Shown here: positions 34,075-46,081 of the stretch, one piece after another
Position numbering within the stretch: position 1 is the stretch's first letter
Layout: each line of letters opens with the position of its first letter
Source of the DNA: Pegea sp. RAD2-039
Lineage: Eukaryota; Chordata; Thaliacea; Salpida; Salpidae
Direction: 5' to 3'
Assembly (NCBI GenBank): GCA_034620365.1
Contig: JAQGEQ010000357.1
Location: 1-64,000 of the forward strand
DNA length: 64,000 nt
The notes under the pieces: model-generated
The model's database searches: none
What the model was told of the DNA's origin: nothing
The model's input: only the letters and a program-made list of their open reading frames with translations
Position numbers and translations under genes: made by a program

Positions 34075-37000
34075 TATAACCAGTTTAAATAATTCTTACT
34101 ATCATGGTCTGTTGACTTTTATCCTGAATTTAGCAACAAAAGTATATAAATTTCTTAATCTATTTTGATATTTTATTAGATTATAAAACATAAATATCAA
34201 TTTTACGTTAAAACTAAGTTTTTTTGATAAAATGAAACCTTTAAATCGAAAACGTCGTGCTTAAATGTATACAACCGTTACCATGCAACGTGATACTTAT
34301 TTGGCTTATTTTTTAACTGTCTAAATTAATTTAATTTAGTTTTTTAATAGCATATTTTTTCTTAGTTTTTCTTTTATATACATTTTACTAAAAGAGATTT
34401 GAATTTCACAGCACAATTTACTTCACAAAGTAATATTCAAAAGCTTTTTTAGCATCATTGACCATTGCCCTTGATATTAAAACTAACTGTTTAAAACATT
34501 TTAAGGCCATGACTATTTTACTATAAGACTTAAATGAAAATAGAAAATTTAGATCAATTATCAGTAGTTGTGCAGCAGTAAACACTCTTTCTACCTTTCA
34601 TTTTTATTAGTAGTTTTGTAATTTCAAATATCAATATTTAAAATTGAACAAATGAATTGGACCTTTCATTAAGTTTATGCAGCAAATGCTGACGTCAAGT
34701 CTACAAGCACAAGATTTATACAAGATTCAATACGGTTGGTATTTTGCAGCTTTAATAAGTTTTAAGAGACTCAAAACTCAATTCTGAAAACTTTAAAGGT
34801 TTCTGAAATTCGTCTTTAATTATATAAATTCTTTTTTGATTGTAACAGTTATCTATAGTTTTCAAAGAGTAACATCATCATTAGACTCATTCTTTTAATG
34901 TCACATTTTTGAAAGAACTTTACACAAAGGTTACTAATCTAGCAGCTTAATAGAAACTTTATTCTGTCGGTAATACTAATTCGTCTAAAAATAGTTGTAA
35001 TTTAAACACAAAGCCAGAAAATTAAAAAATACATTTGGGCCGATTCAGCAATTCAAAGTAAGTCTTGTACAAACCATTTAAACCTTACCTTAAAAACTAA
35101 TTCGTTAGTTTATTTCGGAATCTCATGTCTTCCAAAGGAACTTCAATTTTTGCTCAGTTCTCAAAATTACTCACCAAACCACTGAAATCTTTCGTTGGTG
35201 AAACATTGTCGCTACACAAGACTCGTCCTTTGAGCTGATCATCACAAATGAAATTACTCGAAACACAAATGAAAGGTTGATTTTTGATACCAGTAAAGAG
35301 ATCCATATATAAACATAAATTAAAAAGTTGATAAAAAAAAGCAAAAATTTGTTCATATTTTTAATTCCAGTAAATTTTTTCAAAATGTTAGATTATTAAT
35401 TTATATTTTCGCCAAAATGTCTTTAAAACAAAAAGTCTTTTGGAGTTGAAAATTTTTTTTTTAATTCTAATTGTTTAGAAAACTGCTCATATTCTATAAA
35501 AATAAATTTCATTATTATTTGTTTCCGTTTTCAAAAAATGTAATTTGATTTTCTTGAACTTAAACACAGTAAAAGATGTTAGAACTTCATGACAGTCATT
35601 TATTTAAAACATAAAATTGTAGTGTCTGTCATGTAGTATCCAATACATGCATGTTTGATTAAGTTTAAAAATTAAAAAAATAATATTAAAATATACAAAT
35701 AAAAAATGCAATATCTTGTAGAAGTAAAAGTTATAAAACTATACAACAATTAAATACAGTACAACAATTAAATAGAACTTTCAAACTATCAAATAAAATA
35801 TAAAGAATAAGAAAGTTAAAGAAAAGAATTAAATAATCATTTATGAAATAATACGAATCAATATAAAAGGTTTTCTATTATATCTACTAGTCAACAAATT
35901 GCTTTCTGGTTACTAAATCATGAAATTTCAATAAATACAGTTCTGCTAAAACTTTAAAAATAAGTTTGTGTGATTTATCAAGATAGGATTTATTTAGCTT
36001 CATTACTTTTGGTACCTTGATTTAGAATTTTTAACTTTATTAATACTTAGGCTAGTAAAAATTTTAAAGTAGTATACTAAAATATATAACTAAAAACTAA
36101 TTCTATTCATCATAAGATAGAATCTGACAACTAAGTTTTATACTATTTTTAGCTAACGTTAACATAAAACTGCCAGATATAGTATCTTCTGCGTCTTATT
36201 TCAAGAATTTTCAAAAAGATTATTTTATATTTTTGGTTTATATCCAACTGAGTGCATGTAAGCAGCAAATAGTTATATTTATCTTGTATGATTTGAGCTT
36301 TTAAATCTGCAATGAAGCTACGACTTTTTTTTAAACAAAAAGTCTTTTTTATATTTATGGCCTGATAAATTCCAGTCAAAGTGTAGGAATTTTTCAAGAA
36401 AAACCTTTGGAGTTTCTGCATAACATAATATCAAAGGATTTTCAGAATATCTTCAACAATTTCAGTTTGATGACTTAAAGTATCAAATATTCACATAAAT
36501 ATTATCTTGTTTAGTCTGAAACTAAATTATTGATGGCAATTTTCAAATCTGTTATAGTGTTTATGATCTTGCTTCTTTTTCAATTTCAAAAATAGTAAAA
36601 AGTTTTATTTTTACATGACTCAAGTTAGATTCTTATAGATTAAGTCTTCTGAAGAACGTTTATGCATTTTTTCAACAAACTAAGAATTTTGTCTCTTAAA
36701 TAATCCCTAAAATCGAATTTAAAAACATTTCTCAAGATTGTAGTCTCAACTAAGTCCAGTAACTTTGATAATTGGGTTTAAGTTTAGTACTACTAAAAAA
36801 TAAACTTAGAAAACCTTTTTGGGGCTGTTTAATAAAAAGTGTAATTTTAAACGAGAAAGTTATGAAAACTCTGAAAGTTTATTGCAACTAAAACTTTACT
36901 TTCTAATATTTGGTTGCATCTAAAAAATCTGTTCGAAAATGAACAAATCAATATCATTGAGATGTGTATAATTTCCTTTTTGCCATTTACATATCAGTAC

Positions 37001-38429
37001 GTGATGCTGCTAGTAGCAGCAACTGAATAATAGTCTGGGAACGCGTCAAACTACAAAAAAGTCTTCAAGAAAATCGTTCAAAATTGAAGCAAATTGCACA
37101 AAATTGAATGAAGCAAACTGACAGCAGAAAAGATAAAACAAACAATGAGATAAAAGATAGAATAATAATAAAATATAAGAAGTGAAGAAAATGGTGACAA
37201 AAAAAAGAGTTTATTTTGCAGCTTTTCATTTTGTTCAAAGGAACTAGACTTAAAATAGGAGTACAACATAGTGAAAACAAAGATAACGTAGGAGTATTCT
37301 AGTAGGCGTTAAAACGGCCATTTTGGGGGGTTTTTGTGCAAATTTAAGTAATAAAAGAGAAAGTTACGCCACCTAGTGACCAGTTGAAGACTGAAGTGAG
37401 ATATAAAGAATTATAGATTAAATGAAGAGGAGGGTCTTTGAGATATTTGAGAATATTGACATGCTGGAGACAAACGTAAATAGGTTAACAGTTAAATTGA
37501 CAAAGTTGAAACATTCCTATATTGATTCTGCAGTTGATTAGATAAAAATAAATCATTAAATGGAAGAAATTATTCGATTAAGTAAAATCGACAAATACAC
37601 TAAATACAAATAATCACTGGCTCCACCCAGCGGTGAAAAAGGCAACGCAATCAAGACTTACAACCGTCTAGATGCGTTTCACCATGATAAAAAGAAATTT
37701 GAAGAATAAAAAAGTAAAATAATACATGATAGAAATATGAGGCTGCTAATTAAAAATAGGTTATATCCACGCATAGAATGTGGTGTACCCAAATATTAGC
37801 TTGCTTGCATATAGTGAGCAATTATTACATTTGGTTATTCCGGCCTTTTATAGCGAGTTGAAGATGTTATCAGTGGTTGTCTTGTAGGAATTTCATCTTG
37901 AAATATTTGGTCAGTTGATTATAAGTGGGAATAGACTTTCTAGATGCTTGCAGCTTTAATATTGGGTCATTTTCAAACAGGGTAACTTGTATTTGCATGT
38001 AATAAAAATAATTGAAGAAGGTTTCAAGTTACAGGTGATGAAGAAATTTGTTTGATGAGTTTTAGACATGCAAAAATATAAATCCGATTAAATAAAGAAA
38101 ACAATGAAATAAAAGAAAGATTTTTACGTGATGAAGTCGAAAGTTTCGAGAAGGTCGTTTACTTTCGTGTACAAAGTAACACAACTAGTGAAGTAGACAA
38201 TGTCGACAGATTAACGCGAATATTCTTTCTGCTTCTGGTTCTTTGGTTTACGGGCTGGTCAGTGGCAGCGATGAATACTAAATTGTTGATTATTGATAGA
38301 AAAAGAAGATATGATAAAAAAAATTGAATATTATTTCTATTCATCGTTAAAACTATCCATTTTCTTTGTTTCAATCTTTTTATTTTCCTTTTCATCTACT
38401 TTAGAATGAGATTTTTTGTAAGGATGAAA
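34075..38429. other. Intergenic, weak coding-like patches only
   Basis: About 4.3 kb without a gene I can support. It holds a perfect TGACGTCA at 34690 and the possible exon at 35175-35306 listed separately. A minus-strand frame at 36421-36149 has no recognisable features. The last part will include the GNB5 3' UTR. Confidence 0.4.
35175..35306 (-). other. Possible lone coding exon
   Basis: From an ATG at 35306 a 44-codon frame (MDLFTGIKNQPFICVSSNFI, then CDDQLKGRVLCSDN and VSPTKDFSGL) runs to a good donor TTG|GTGAGT. Composition is coding-like, and the last part weakly recalls the start of death-fold domains. No partner exon was found within ~500 bp. It may be a gene relic or chance. Confidence 0.22.
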
Positions 38430-41400
38430 CTAAGCCCAGACCTGAAAGTTGCAAATAAGAAAAGTGCCCCTAAAAACACAACCACTACTTACTCGTAGTG
38501 TGGTGTCCCAACTACCAGTACAAAATGCAGTCCCATCAGGAGACACTTTCATACAACTGGCCCGGTTTTCATGTCCAAACAAAGTAGATAACTTTACGCC
38601 TTTCAACACGTCCCAAATATGAACTAAATAATCGTTGTAAGCGCCAAAAACGATGCGACCTGAAAAAAAGGGAATACCATTCATAAAAAGGTTTGTGATT
38701 GAATGTTTAAAGTTGTGTGACACATCGTGAATAATTGTGAAATATTGAAAAGGAAATAAAATTGTGTTATCTTGGGCTTTATGTGATTACAGTGAAAAAA
38801 CGTCAGTTGAATAAGCAAGTAGAACAGTTACATCAAGAGTTCGAAATTATTTACAAATGTGTCACAATAAAAAGGAAAATAGAGTGACTAGAAAAGAGAA
38901 GTGATATATTCATATTAGTCATTTAAATAAGAATTGGACAACTATTTTTCAAAAGAAAAGAAAAAAAGAATTATTTGGAAACACGAGGCTGGTAGTCGGG
39001 GGTGTTTGAAGCAGAAGCCTGTAGTGAAAGAGTGCTGCTTATCGATTAGTCTTTCATTTGATTTGAATTTTCGTAATTTAATAAAAGAAGTAAAATAAAA
39101 ATGATGAAATTGTTGTCCTTAGAAGCAGGTGAATGTAGTTGGTAGCAGAAACATCGAGATACTCACCGCTTATCGAGAAGTCCACCGAATTGACACCAAA
39201 TAAAACGCTGTGCCGCTGATAGCGCGATATTTCACGATCAGCACGTAGATCGTACATCCGTATCTACATCAATATCGAGATGTGAGTTTCCATGACAACC
39301 ACAACAACCACTTACCGTTCCATCGTCAGAACCAGTTGCAAACGTCTCGCCGCTCGGAAACCATCTAGAAAAAGTAATTAGATGTGGACCAGTGGGTAAA
39401 TGGGACAGGTCTACCTGACTGTGTTGATGTCGGACTCGTGGGTCTGGTACGAGTAGACATGGTTGGCCGATCGCATGTCCCAGACAATCGCGTTCTTATC
39501 ACAACCCTGAAAAGGATTTGATGAAGATGATGTGAGAAGAAATTGAAACAGACCCCTGAGATGAAGAGGTTCCCACACTCATCAGGAGACATCGCAACAT
39601 CCATCACATCTGATTGATGTCCGTGGAAGCTCTGTAGTAGTTGACTACTTTCTACATCCCAAAGAGCACATGTACCATCACCAGAGGCGGTTAGTAACTG
39701 TAAGTAGCGCGCGTTGTTAGAAAAGCGATCAGTTTGAAATGGTTTCGATGAATCAACTAAAAGCCGCGATTTCTTTGATAAAAGAGCGAAAAAGATGTGA
39801 TAGAAGCTAGATGATGACTTCAAATTGAATATAAATGATGTATGAAGGAAATTAAATGATGTTGAAAAGCATCTACTGATCATCTGTTGATCTTTAAAAT
39901 CTGATTTCTAGCTATTTTGAAGACCACATAAACTATCTGTATGAAACTTACTGTTTCACATCTAATCTGTTTCTTGCTTTTTAGAATATCTGGAATAAAT
40001 TCAAGTTTTAAGATGAAGTAGTCGTTGAGAAAGAGGACTTTTTGTGGAGGTTGAAATTTGAATAAAGATACAAACTATCTCACTTGATGATCAGACTCAG
40101 TAAAGGTACATGATGACAAGTAGCTGGTATGCATCGCTACAACTTTCTTATTTTGCAAGGTAGGAACGTTCATTGAGTCGTTGTTCCCGCTGCCGCTGCC
40201 ACCGCTAGCAGTTGATGGTGGCGAACCTCCATATATAGGGAATACTGAACACTTGTTGTCAAGTCCACTGAAAATGAAAATCAAATTTGTAATCGATTGG
40301 AAAGATTTTGTTGGAACTATTTTCGAAGTAGGTGTTTTGTTGCGCGTTATTAGAAGAAATTTTTAGATAAGGTGGTGACTGAAGTGATGTGTGCAAGTTA
40401 TTTCGATGGAGACATTAAAATGACTTCAAGCGAAATGAAGATTTTTAACTAAAGTCTCTAGAAGTCGATTTACTGTGGAAGTAACTTACCCACAAGCGAT
40501 GAGGTCTCCTGTTGGAGCAAACGCACAAGCATTCACCCAAGTTGTTTGTAGCGAAGCCATACATTCCTGTTAAGTTTTAACAACTAATTATTCCATAACA
40601 ACTTATTTGAAATTATTTATAACTCTTTAAACGATTTATTTGTTACAAATTTTTACCTTAACTGCTGCGTACGCATCCCAAACTAAAATCTTTCCATTCT
40701 AGAAATTGAATCAAGATATTAAGATCAGAAAATTAATATCTCAACTGAATTTATTGAAAAAAACTTATACAGTGAGAAATTAAGCAAGTCATGAAAAATT
40801 TATAGAAACATTTTCCGCAACTAGAAACATATTTGATATTAAAATAAAACAATTACAATTTTCAAGAATATAAATTAAGTTAAGAACCATTTTAAATACA
40901 AAATATATGTAAGCAGTTTTTTATAAAAAAAATTGATGTTACAGTGGAATAGATGATGAAAGAATTGTGCTGATTAAATTTCATGTTATTATTTATACAA
41001 ACAACTTAACCATTTGAAAGTTTACATGTCTTTATTTATGATTAGAGTATTTAGAAAGAAAAATTTCATTATTTTAGTCAATATTTTCTAGTTAACTTTT
41101 TGTTTAGTCTTATCTGTAAAGACATGCAAATTTTGCAAAGGCAAATTTTTAAATATTGAAAAGTTGTATAAACCTGAGATGAACTAACGAGTCTCCGCCG
41201 ATCTGAACACCAATCTAAATCTAAGACCTTGCTACTATGTCCTTTAAGAACTCGTCGGCATCTTATTTGAGCAACTGAAATTGGAGCAGCTTGACATGTA
41301 GCAAATACTGAAACAAGATATAAAATTAAATTTTTATAAAAATAAATTTTATGAAATAGTTTAGTTCTAAGAAACCTGATTCTATTTTTGAGTTAAATAA

Positions 41401-41570
41401 TCCAAAATTAAACTTATTTATAACAAATAAATAGATTTTTGTATCATCATCAACATACATTCAGCATCATTCAATTTGTCTCTTTCCTCACTGAGTTTAA
41501 ATCGCAAGTTTTCTAGTTCTTTTTGTAAATTAGAAACAGAATCAACTTTGTCTTTCGCTCCTGAAGCCAT
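38430..41570 (-). CDS. GNB5: G-protein beta-5 subunit, 11 exons, 369 aa
   Basis: Exons in transcription order: 41570-41459, 41307-41174, 40698-40657, 40566-40490, 40267-40084, 39697-39554, 39506-39415, 39364-39316, 39263-39167, 38659-38493, 38441-38430. Phases all agree. An N-terminal coiled coil ([20 protein letters not shown]) precedes seven WD40 repeats. The Gbeta5 type, not Gbeta1-4, is shown by [45 protein letters not shown] and [21 protein letters not shown]. The last exon is a 12-nt micro-exon (VWA and stop). Gbeta5 pairs with R7 RGS proteins through their GGL domain instead of a Ggamma and shortens Gi/o signalling in neurons. The blade-3 loop has a Ser/Gly/Pro insert ([19 protein letters not shown]), longer than in vertebrates. 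Heme oxygenase lies 311 bp upstream on the same strand. Confidence 0.95.
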
Positions 41571-41881
41571 GGATAAACAAAATTTATCAAAAATAAACTT
41601 TAAATGTTTCAAAAGTCTTTTCTTCTATACTCAACATTAACAGATCATTAAATTCAACTATTCACAAGACGCTTATCAATTTCTTTGTCTGTAATAATTT
41701 CAAGTGTAATCTGGTTGAAACATAATATAACCAAGCAAAATATAAACATCAATTTTAAGTATCTTTAAGTCAACAAAAATATAAAACTTGTTATTATAAA
41801 ATTAAAAGCAAATCATAATAAATAGATGAAAATTGGTAAGTTGAATCATGCTATAAACTTATATTATATTAAAATTTCATT

Positions 41882-42592
41882 TTAATAAAGCTTATAAACA
41901 TACAAAAATAGTGATATTAAGAACAAGAACATAAAACATAGTTTAAATAGTCTAGCACCAGATTTTAAGGTGGGTTTAACACAAGATACTACAGCATTGT
42001 TTTGTTTAAATATCAAGATCTTTTCTTGGATAATTCGATCTTTTAAACTTCTATCTAACTCCATTTCATCAATACAGTTTTTAATATGGTTTTTTAACTC
42101 TAATCTTGATACATTTGAAGATATTTCTAAAGATGAAACACCATTACTACCATCAATTCCAAGTGTTTTTATTACAAGCTTCCTTATTATATTGCCACCA
42201 CTTAATATTGCTAGATACATAGTATGTATATAAGCAATTAATAGCTCTGGTTCATTATCAGTAACTGAACATATGTGTGAAACATAATCATTAACAACTT
42301 TTGATGGTTCTGATTGATACCAATTAACACCAAGATAAAACTCTAAATCTTTTTCAAAAGCTTTTTTTCGTGATAATTCTGGTATCCATAATTGAGAAAT
42401 TTTTTCATTAGCTTGATGTTTTGCTACTTGTTCTTCAATGGTTTTAAATACATGATAGAAATCTTTTAGGACAAGACCATAAAGTTTTAGATCAGTTAAG
42501 GCTATAGCTAGTTTTAAATTGACTAGCTTATCAGACTTATCATGTATAGCTCTTGACTTTAGCTTTAACTCTTCCGAAAATGTTTCATTCAT
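41882..42592 (-). CDS. HMOX: Heme oxygenase, membrane-anchored, single exon (236 aa)
   Basis: One 236-codon frame with the all-helical heme oxygenase fold and a C-terminal hydrophobic anchor (~215-235) for the ER membrane. The proximal ligand helix has AIHDKSDKL with His17 (His25 of human HO-1). FYHVFKTIEEQVAKHQ, FEKDLEFYLG and EPELLIAYIHTMYL match HO-1/HO-2. Oxygenases of this family cut heme to biliverdin, iron and CO using cytochrome P450 reductase. Oddly, the distal helix reads YLAILSGGN (126-134) where HO-1 has YLGDLSGGQ: Gly139 is Ala and the catalytic Asp140 is Ile, while SGG is kept. In human HO-1, changes at either residue cut oxygenase activity and favour a peroxidase. So the enzyme may be altered, or another residue may take over. 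Heme-regulatory CP motifs are absent. The gene lacks introns. Confidence 0.9.
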   Translation of the reverse strand: MNETFSEELKLKSRAIHDKSDKLVNLKLAIALTDLKLYGLVLKDFYHVFKTIEEQVAKHQANEKISQLWIPELSRKKAFEKDLEFYLGVNWYQSEPSKVVNDYVSHICSVTDNEPELLIAYIHTMYLAILSGGNIIRKLVIKTLGIDGSNGVSSLEISSNVSRLELKNHIKNCIDEMELDRSLKDRIIQEKILIFKQNNAVVSCVKPTLKSGARLFKLCFMFLFLISLFLYVYKLY

Positions 42593-45500
42593 ACTTTAAA
42601 AAGTTTTTAACAACTTTAAAACAAATTTCAAATTTTTAATTAAGCTAGAAATATATATAAACAGCTTTTTAGAGCATACACCATTAAATAGATTATTTAA
42701 AACAGAACATAAGTTTGTTGATTACCAAATTTTGAATAAATTAAATACATAAATAATTATACAAGATGCTTAGAAACTTTTTAAATTGAAACAGAAACCA
42801 CAAAATCTAAAACATTTCCACTAAAATGACTTACAGATGAATTTAATTTATTGACATTATAATAAGCACTTAACCATCACTTAATTATTACAGATTATAT
42901 ATGATATTTAGATGTTTTATTTTAATAATTTATATTATTAAATTTTTTAATGAATTAATACAAAAATAAATGAGTTTTTCCCATCTATAAAAAACATATC
43001 ACATTAAAAACAAAAATTACACCTATAAATCAATTTCTGTTATTCTAAAATTTAAATGAATTCTATTAATAACCAACTAAACTCAAGTTTAAAAAGATAA
43101 TGTTTCAATTTTTATGAACTTAAAAAGTTTTATTTTAGTTCAAATAGAGTTATAAAAATATTTTAGCAAAAATATTTATAATTTAAAAATAAGATATTCT
43201 TTTTCATATATAACCTATTTGTACTAAACTTAGCAATTGATTAAACATTTGTAGCTATATTTATCATTAACTATTAATTAATCACAATTAACATGAAATA
43301 TTATAATTCATTAAATTTACTAAATAACTTTTAGGTAAAATAATTTTACAATAAAAATCATTAAATGATTCTATTTATGAAAGGGACTACTATTAGGTAT
43401 CAAATTAAGTAATTCTTTTAACAAATATGTGACTATAGAGAAATAAAAGTCCTAAATACTAAATTCCAATAAAAGTATTTTATCTATCACTCAAGTTGTC
43501 TCAATCATTTAGCCTTTTTTAGTTCATTGGCAAGATGTTATCTTAATAAGTTTAATTATTTCTTAATATATTTATATTTATTATTATATTTATTTTGAAT
43601 ATAATCATTTTATAAGTAAGGAATTGCATTAAGTTAAGACTAATATAATAAAAATCATAACTTTAATCAAAGGTCAAAATTAACAAATTTATTGAAAATA
43701 TTTCAACATATTTGTAAAAAATCAAATAATACTTTTAAACACACAAAATAAAATATAATCTATAATTCTATTATTCCTTATAAAAATAATTTATATCTAT
43801 ACAAGGTCTAATTTATTTTTAGAACTTTATTATTTAAAGTCAAAAGATTTTTTTTTGAGTTATCAACAAGTTTAATTCATGCAATCAAAATATAGTCCTA
43901 ATTAATACTTAAAAATAAAAAGCAATTTATGTTTTTAATATTTTGAATTTCAAGTAATAAAATATCAATATAACTAAGCAAAAAGATACATTATTGATAC
44001 AAAACAAAATTATATGTTCTTACAAAAGACTAGACTTTAATGAAATATGATAAAAGTTAAAAGAAATTAAAATATGAATAATAAATTTAAAAATAAAACT
44101 CTAGAAATAGAAAAATGAAACGTCGTAAAGAAATTATTAACAGATTATCATTTTTAATAAACCTATAATAATACATTTCAAAACAAACATGACTTGACTA
44201 AAATATATATTCAACAAATTGATGTAAAAAATTTAATCAGTGAAGTTAGAATTTATTCATTAAATACTTGCAAAAATTAATACTAATTCTGGATATTAAG
44301 CATACAGGGGATTTAACTATAAAAAACTTATCAGCTTAAAGTATGATGAAATAATATGAGTAGGTATATTTGAAAATAATCACTTTAAAATATACAAAAA
44401 AACATAACAAAGTATTTCATAAAATGAATGAGGTAGCAACTTTTAAATCTACAAGAACATGGTTTGAAAAAAAAAAGAAAACTTTTAAAACATACTTTGC
44501 TAAGTTTAACATAAATTAAAACAGTTTTGATATATTTATAATTTTACGAAAAAATAGTTAAATCATCAAGTTCAGCCGCCCTGAAATATCTATAGATAAA
44601 AACCAAGGTATATCAGATTATGTACGAAAGCACCTTTTTATATTCTTGCTTTATTTGTAAAAACAATCGGTATGACATAACAAAAATAATTTCATTTTAA
44701 AAATAATTCTTAAAATTGTTTCAAAGATAGAAAATTTTTGAAACAAAGTCATAAAAAATCGATATGAAAAAAATAGAATACTAATCTTTATTTATTTTTT
44801 CTTTAAGTTTTATTTATTTAACGTATGCAAAACATTGAAGCAAATATTAGTTATAAAAATATTGTTTATAAAAAAATTAAATCTAAGTTAATTTTATATT
44901 AAACGATGTTTCATCGATGACTAATCAAAATTTATAAATGCTGAAATATTAAGGTTCTCAATTATGATTATTTTATTAGTAATATTACAAGCAATGATAT
45001 CGCTCTAACGAATTTATCAAATTCCGAAATAACATCTATCTACATATACATAAAATTCAAGTTATATCAAAGAGTCAGAAACCTTTATTCTTAAAAATTT
45101 AAACGACGATTTTTTTAGCTTAGTAATGTCTCAGAGTTTGCATCAAAATATTCATTGAGAACTCATGTTCTATTTTATTTTATTAGATTACAGAGTTTAG
45201 CTGTCCAAACTATAATGTTGCATAATTAGTTTTGTTTATTTTTTCTATTCCGAATTTAGAACAACATTAAGTTAATTTGATTGACATAACATAAGCAGTG
45301 AATCTTTCTTGGTGGACGAGACTACTGAAGACTCACCAGAGCCAGTGCTTTCCTTAAAAGTATTGTGAAACAAAAAACAGATCTTCTGTGCATCAGTTTT
45401 ACCGTGTACATTCAGTTTTTGTCGGGATGGCTCATAACGTTTTTATGACTCGTCTTTTTTTTCTTAGGATAGTTAACAGAAAATTTAAAAGTAACTGTGA

Positions 45501-46081
45501 AGTGCTCTAAGATAATTAACAGTATAAAATTATATTTTGCAATATCATATCATAATCGATAAGAAAATAATTAAAAGAAACACATTTAATAAACTTTTTG
45601 GGTTTTTGTAACCGTTCGATTAGAGATTGACCATCAATCTTCAAACATAATCTTAACTCTGCATAATATACAGAATAATTTCGTTTACAACTCTAAGTAA
45701 ATATGAATCGCCTTATAACTAAATCTGTCTTAAATGGTTCTTCGTACTATTTTGCTTAAAGTCTAAAAAGAGGTTTCTTACGGCGATTAATTTTATATAA
45801 TTTTTATCATGTATATTTTCTTTATTTTAATTAAATATATCTGTTAAATAAATAACTCAAATATTCAAGTGTCTCATTTAGACTATTTTTTTTACATAAC
45901 ATAGTGTGTTTTCAAACAACGTGTAAGCAGTAAAAGATACATTTTAGGCCAGGTTTTAGCTGTAATGTTTAAATAAAAGGAAACTAATAAAAACAACTTC
46001 AATATTTTTTTCATTATTTACCTTAATTATTCTCATTTTAAATCTATTAATATAATTTGATTTTTCTGAACTTCATTCAAC
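42593..46081. other. Gene-poor AT-rich stretch between divergent genes
   Basis: About 3.5 kb between heme oxygenase (minus) and TMEM104 (plus), extremely AT-rich. The only coding-like patch is 45272-45442 (minus), listed separately. Confidence 0.5.
45272..45442 (-). other. Possible lone terminal exon
   Basis: A 56-codon open frame ending in TAA in the only less AT-rich patch of the stretch. Its residues (PSRQKLNVHGKTDAQKICFL, then TFKESTGSGESSVVSSTKKD) look like a Ser-rich cytoplasmic tail. An acceptor-like TTATGAG precedes it at about 45431. I recognise no family and found no upstream exon in the 640 bp before TMEM104. Confidence 0.25.

Noticed and set aside
37065-37280. Two overlapping Phe/Leu-rich minus-strand frames
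   Set aside because: A low-complexity A/T-rich stretch; hydrophobic residues only reflect T-rich codons.
42593-46081. CRISPR array, bacterial operons or plasmid functions
   Set aside because: No direct-repeat array or prokaryotic gene structure anywhere; the genes are clearly animal and intron-split.
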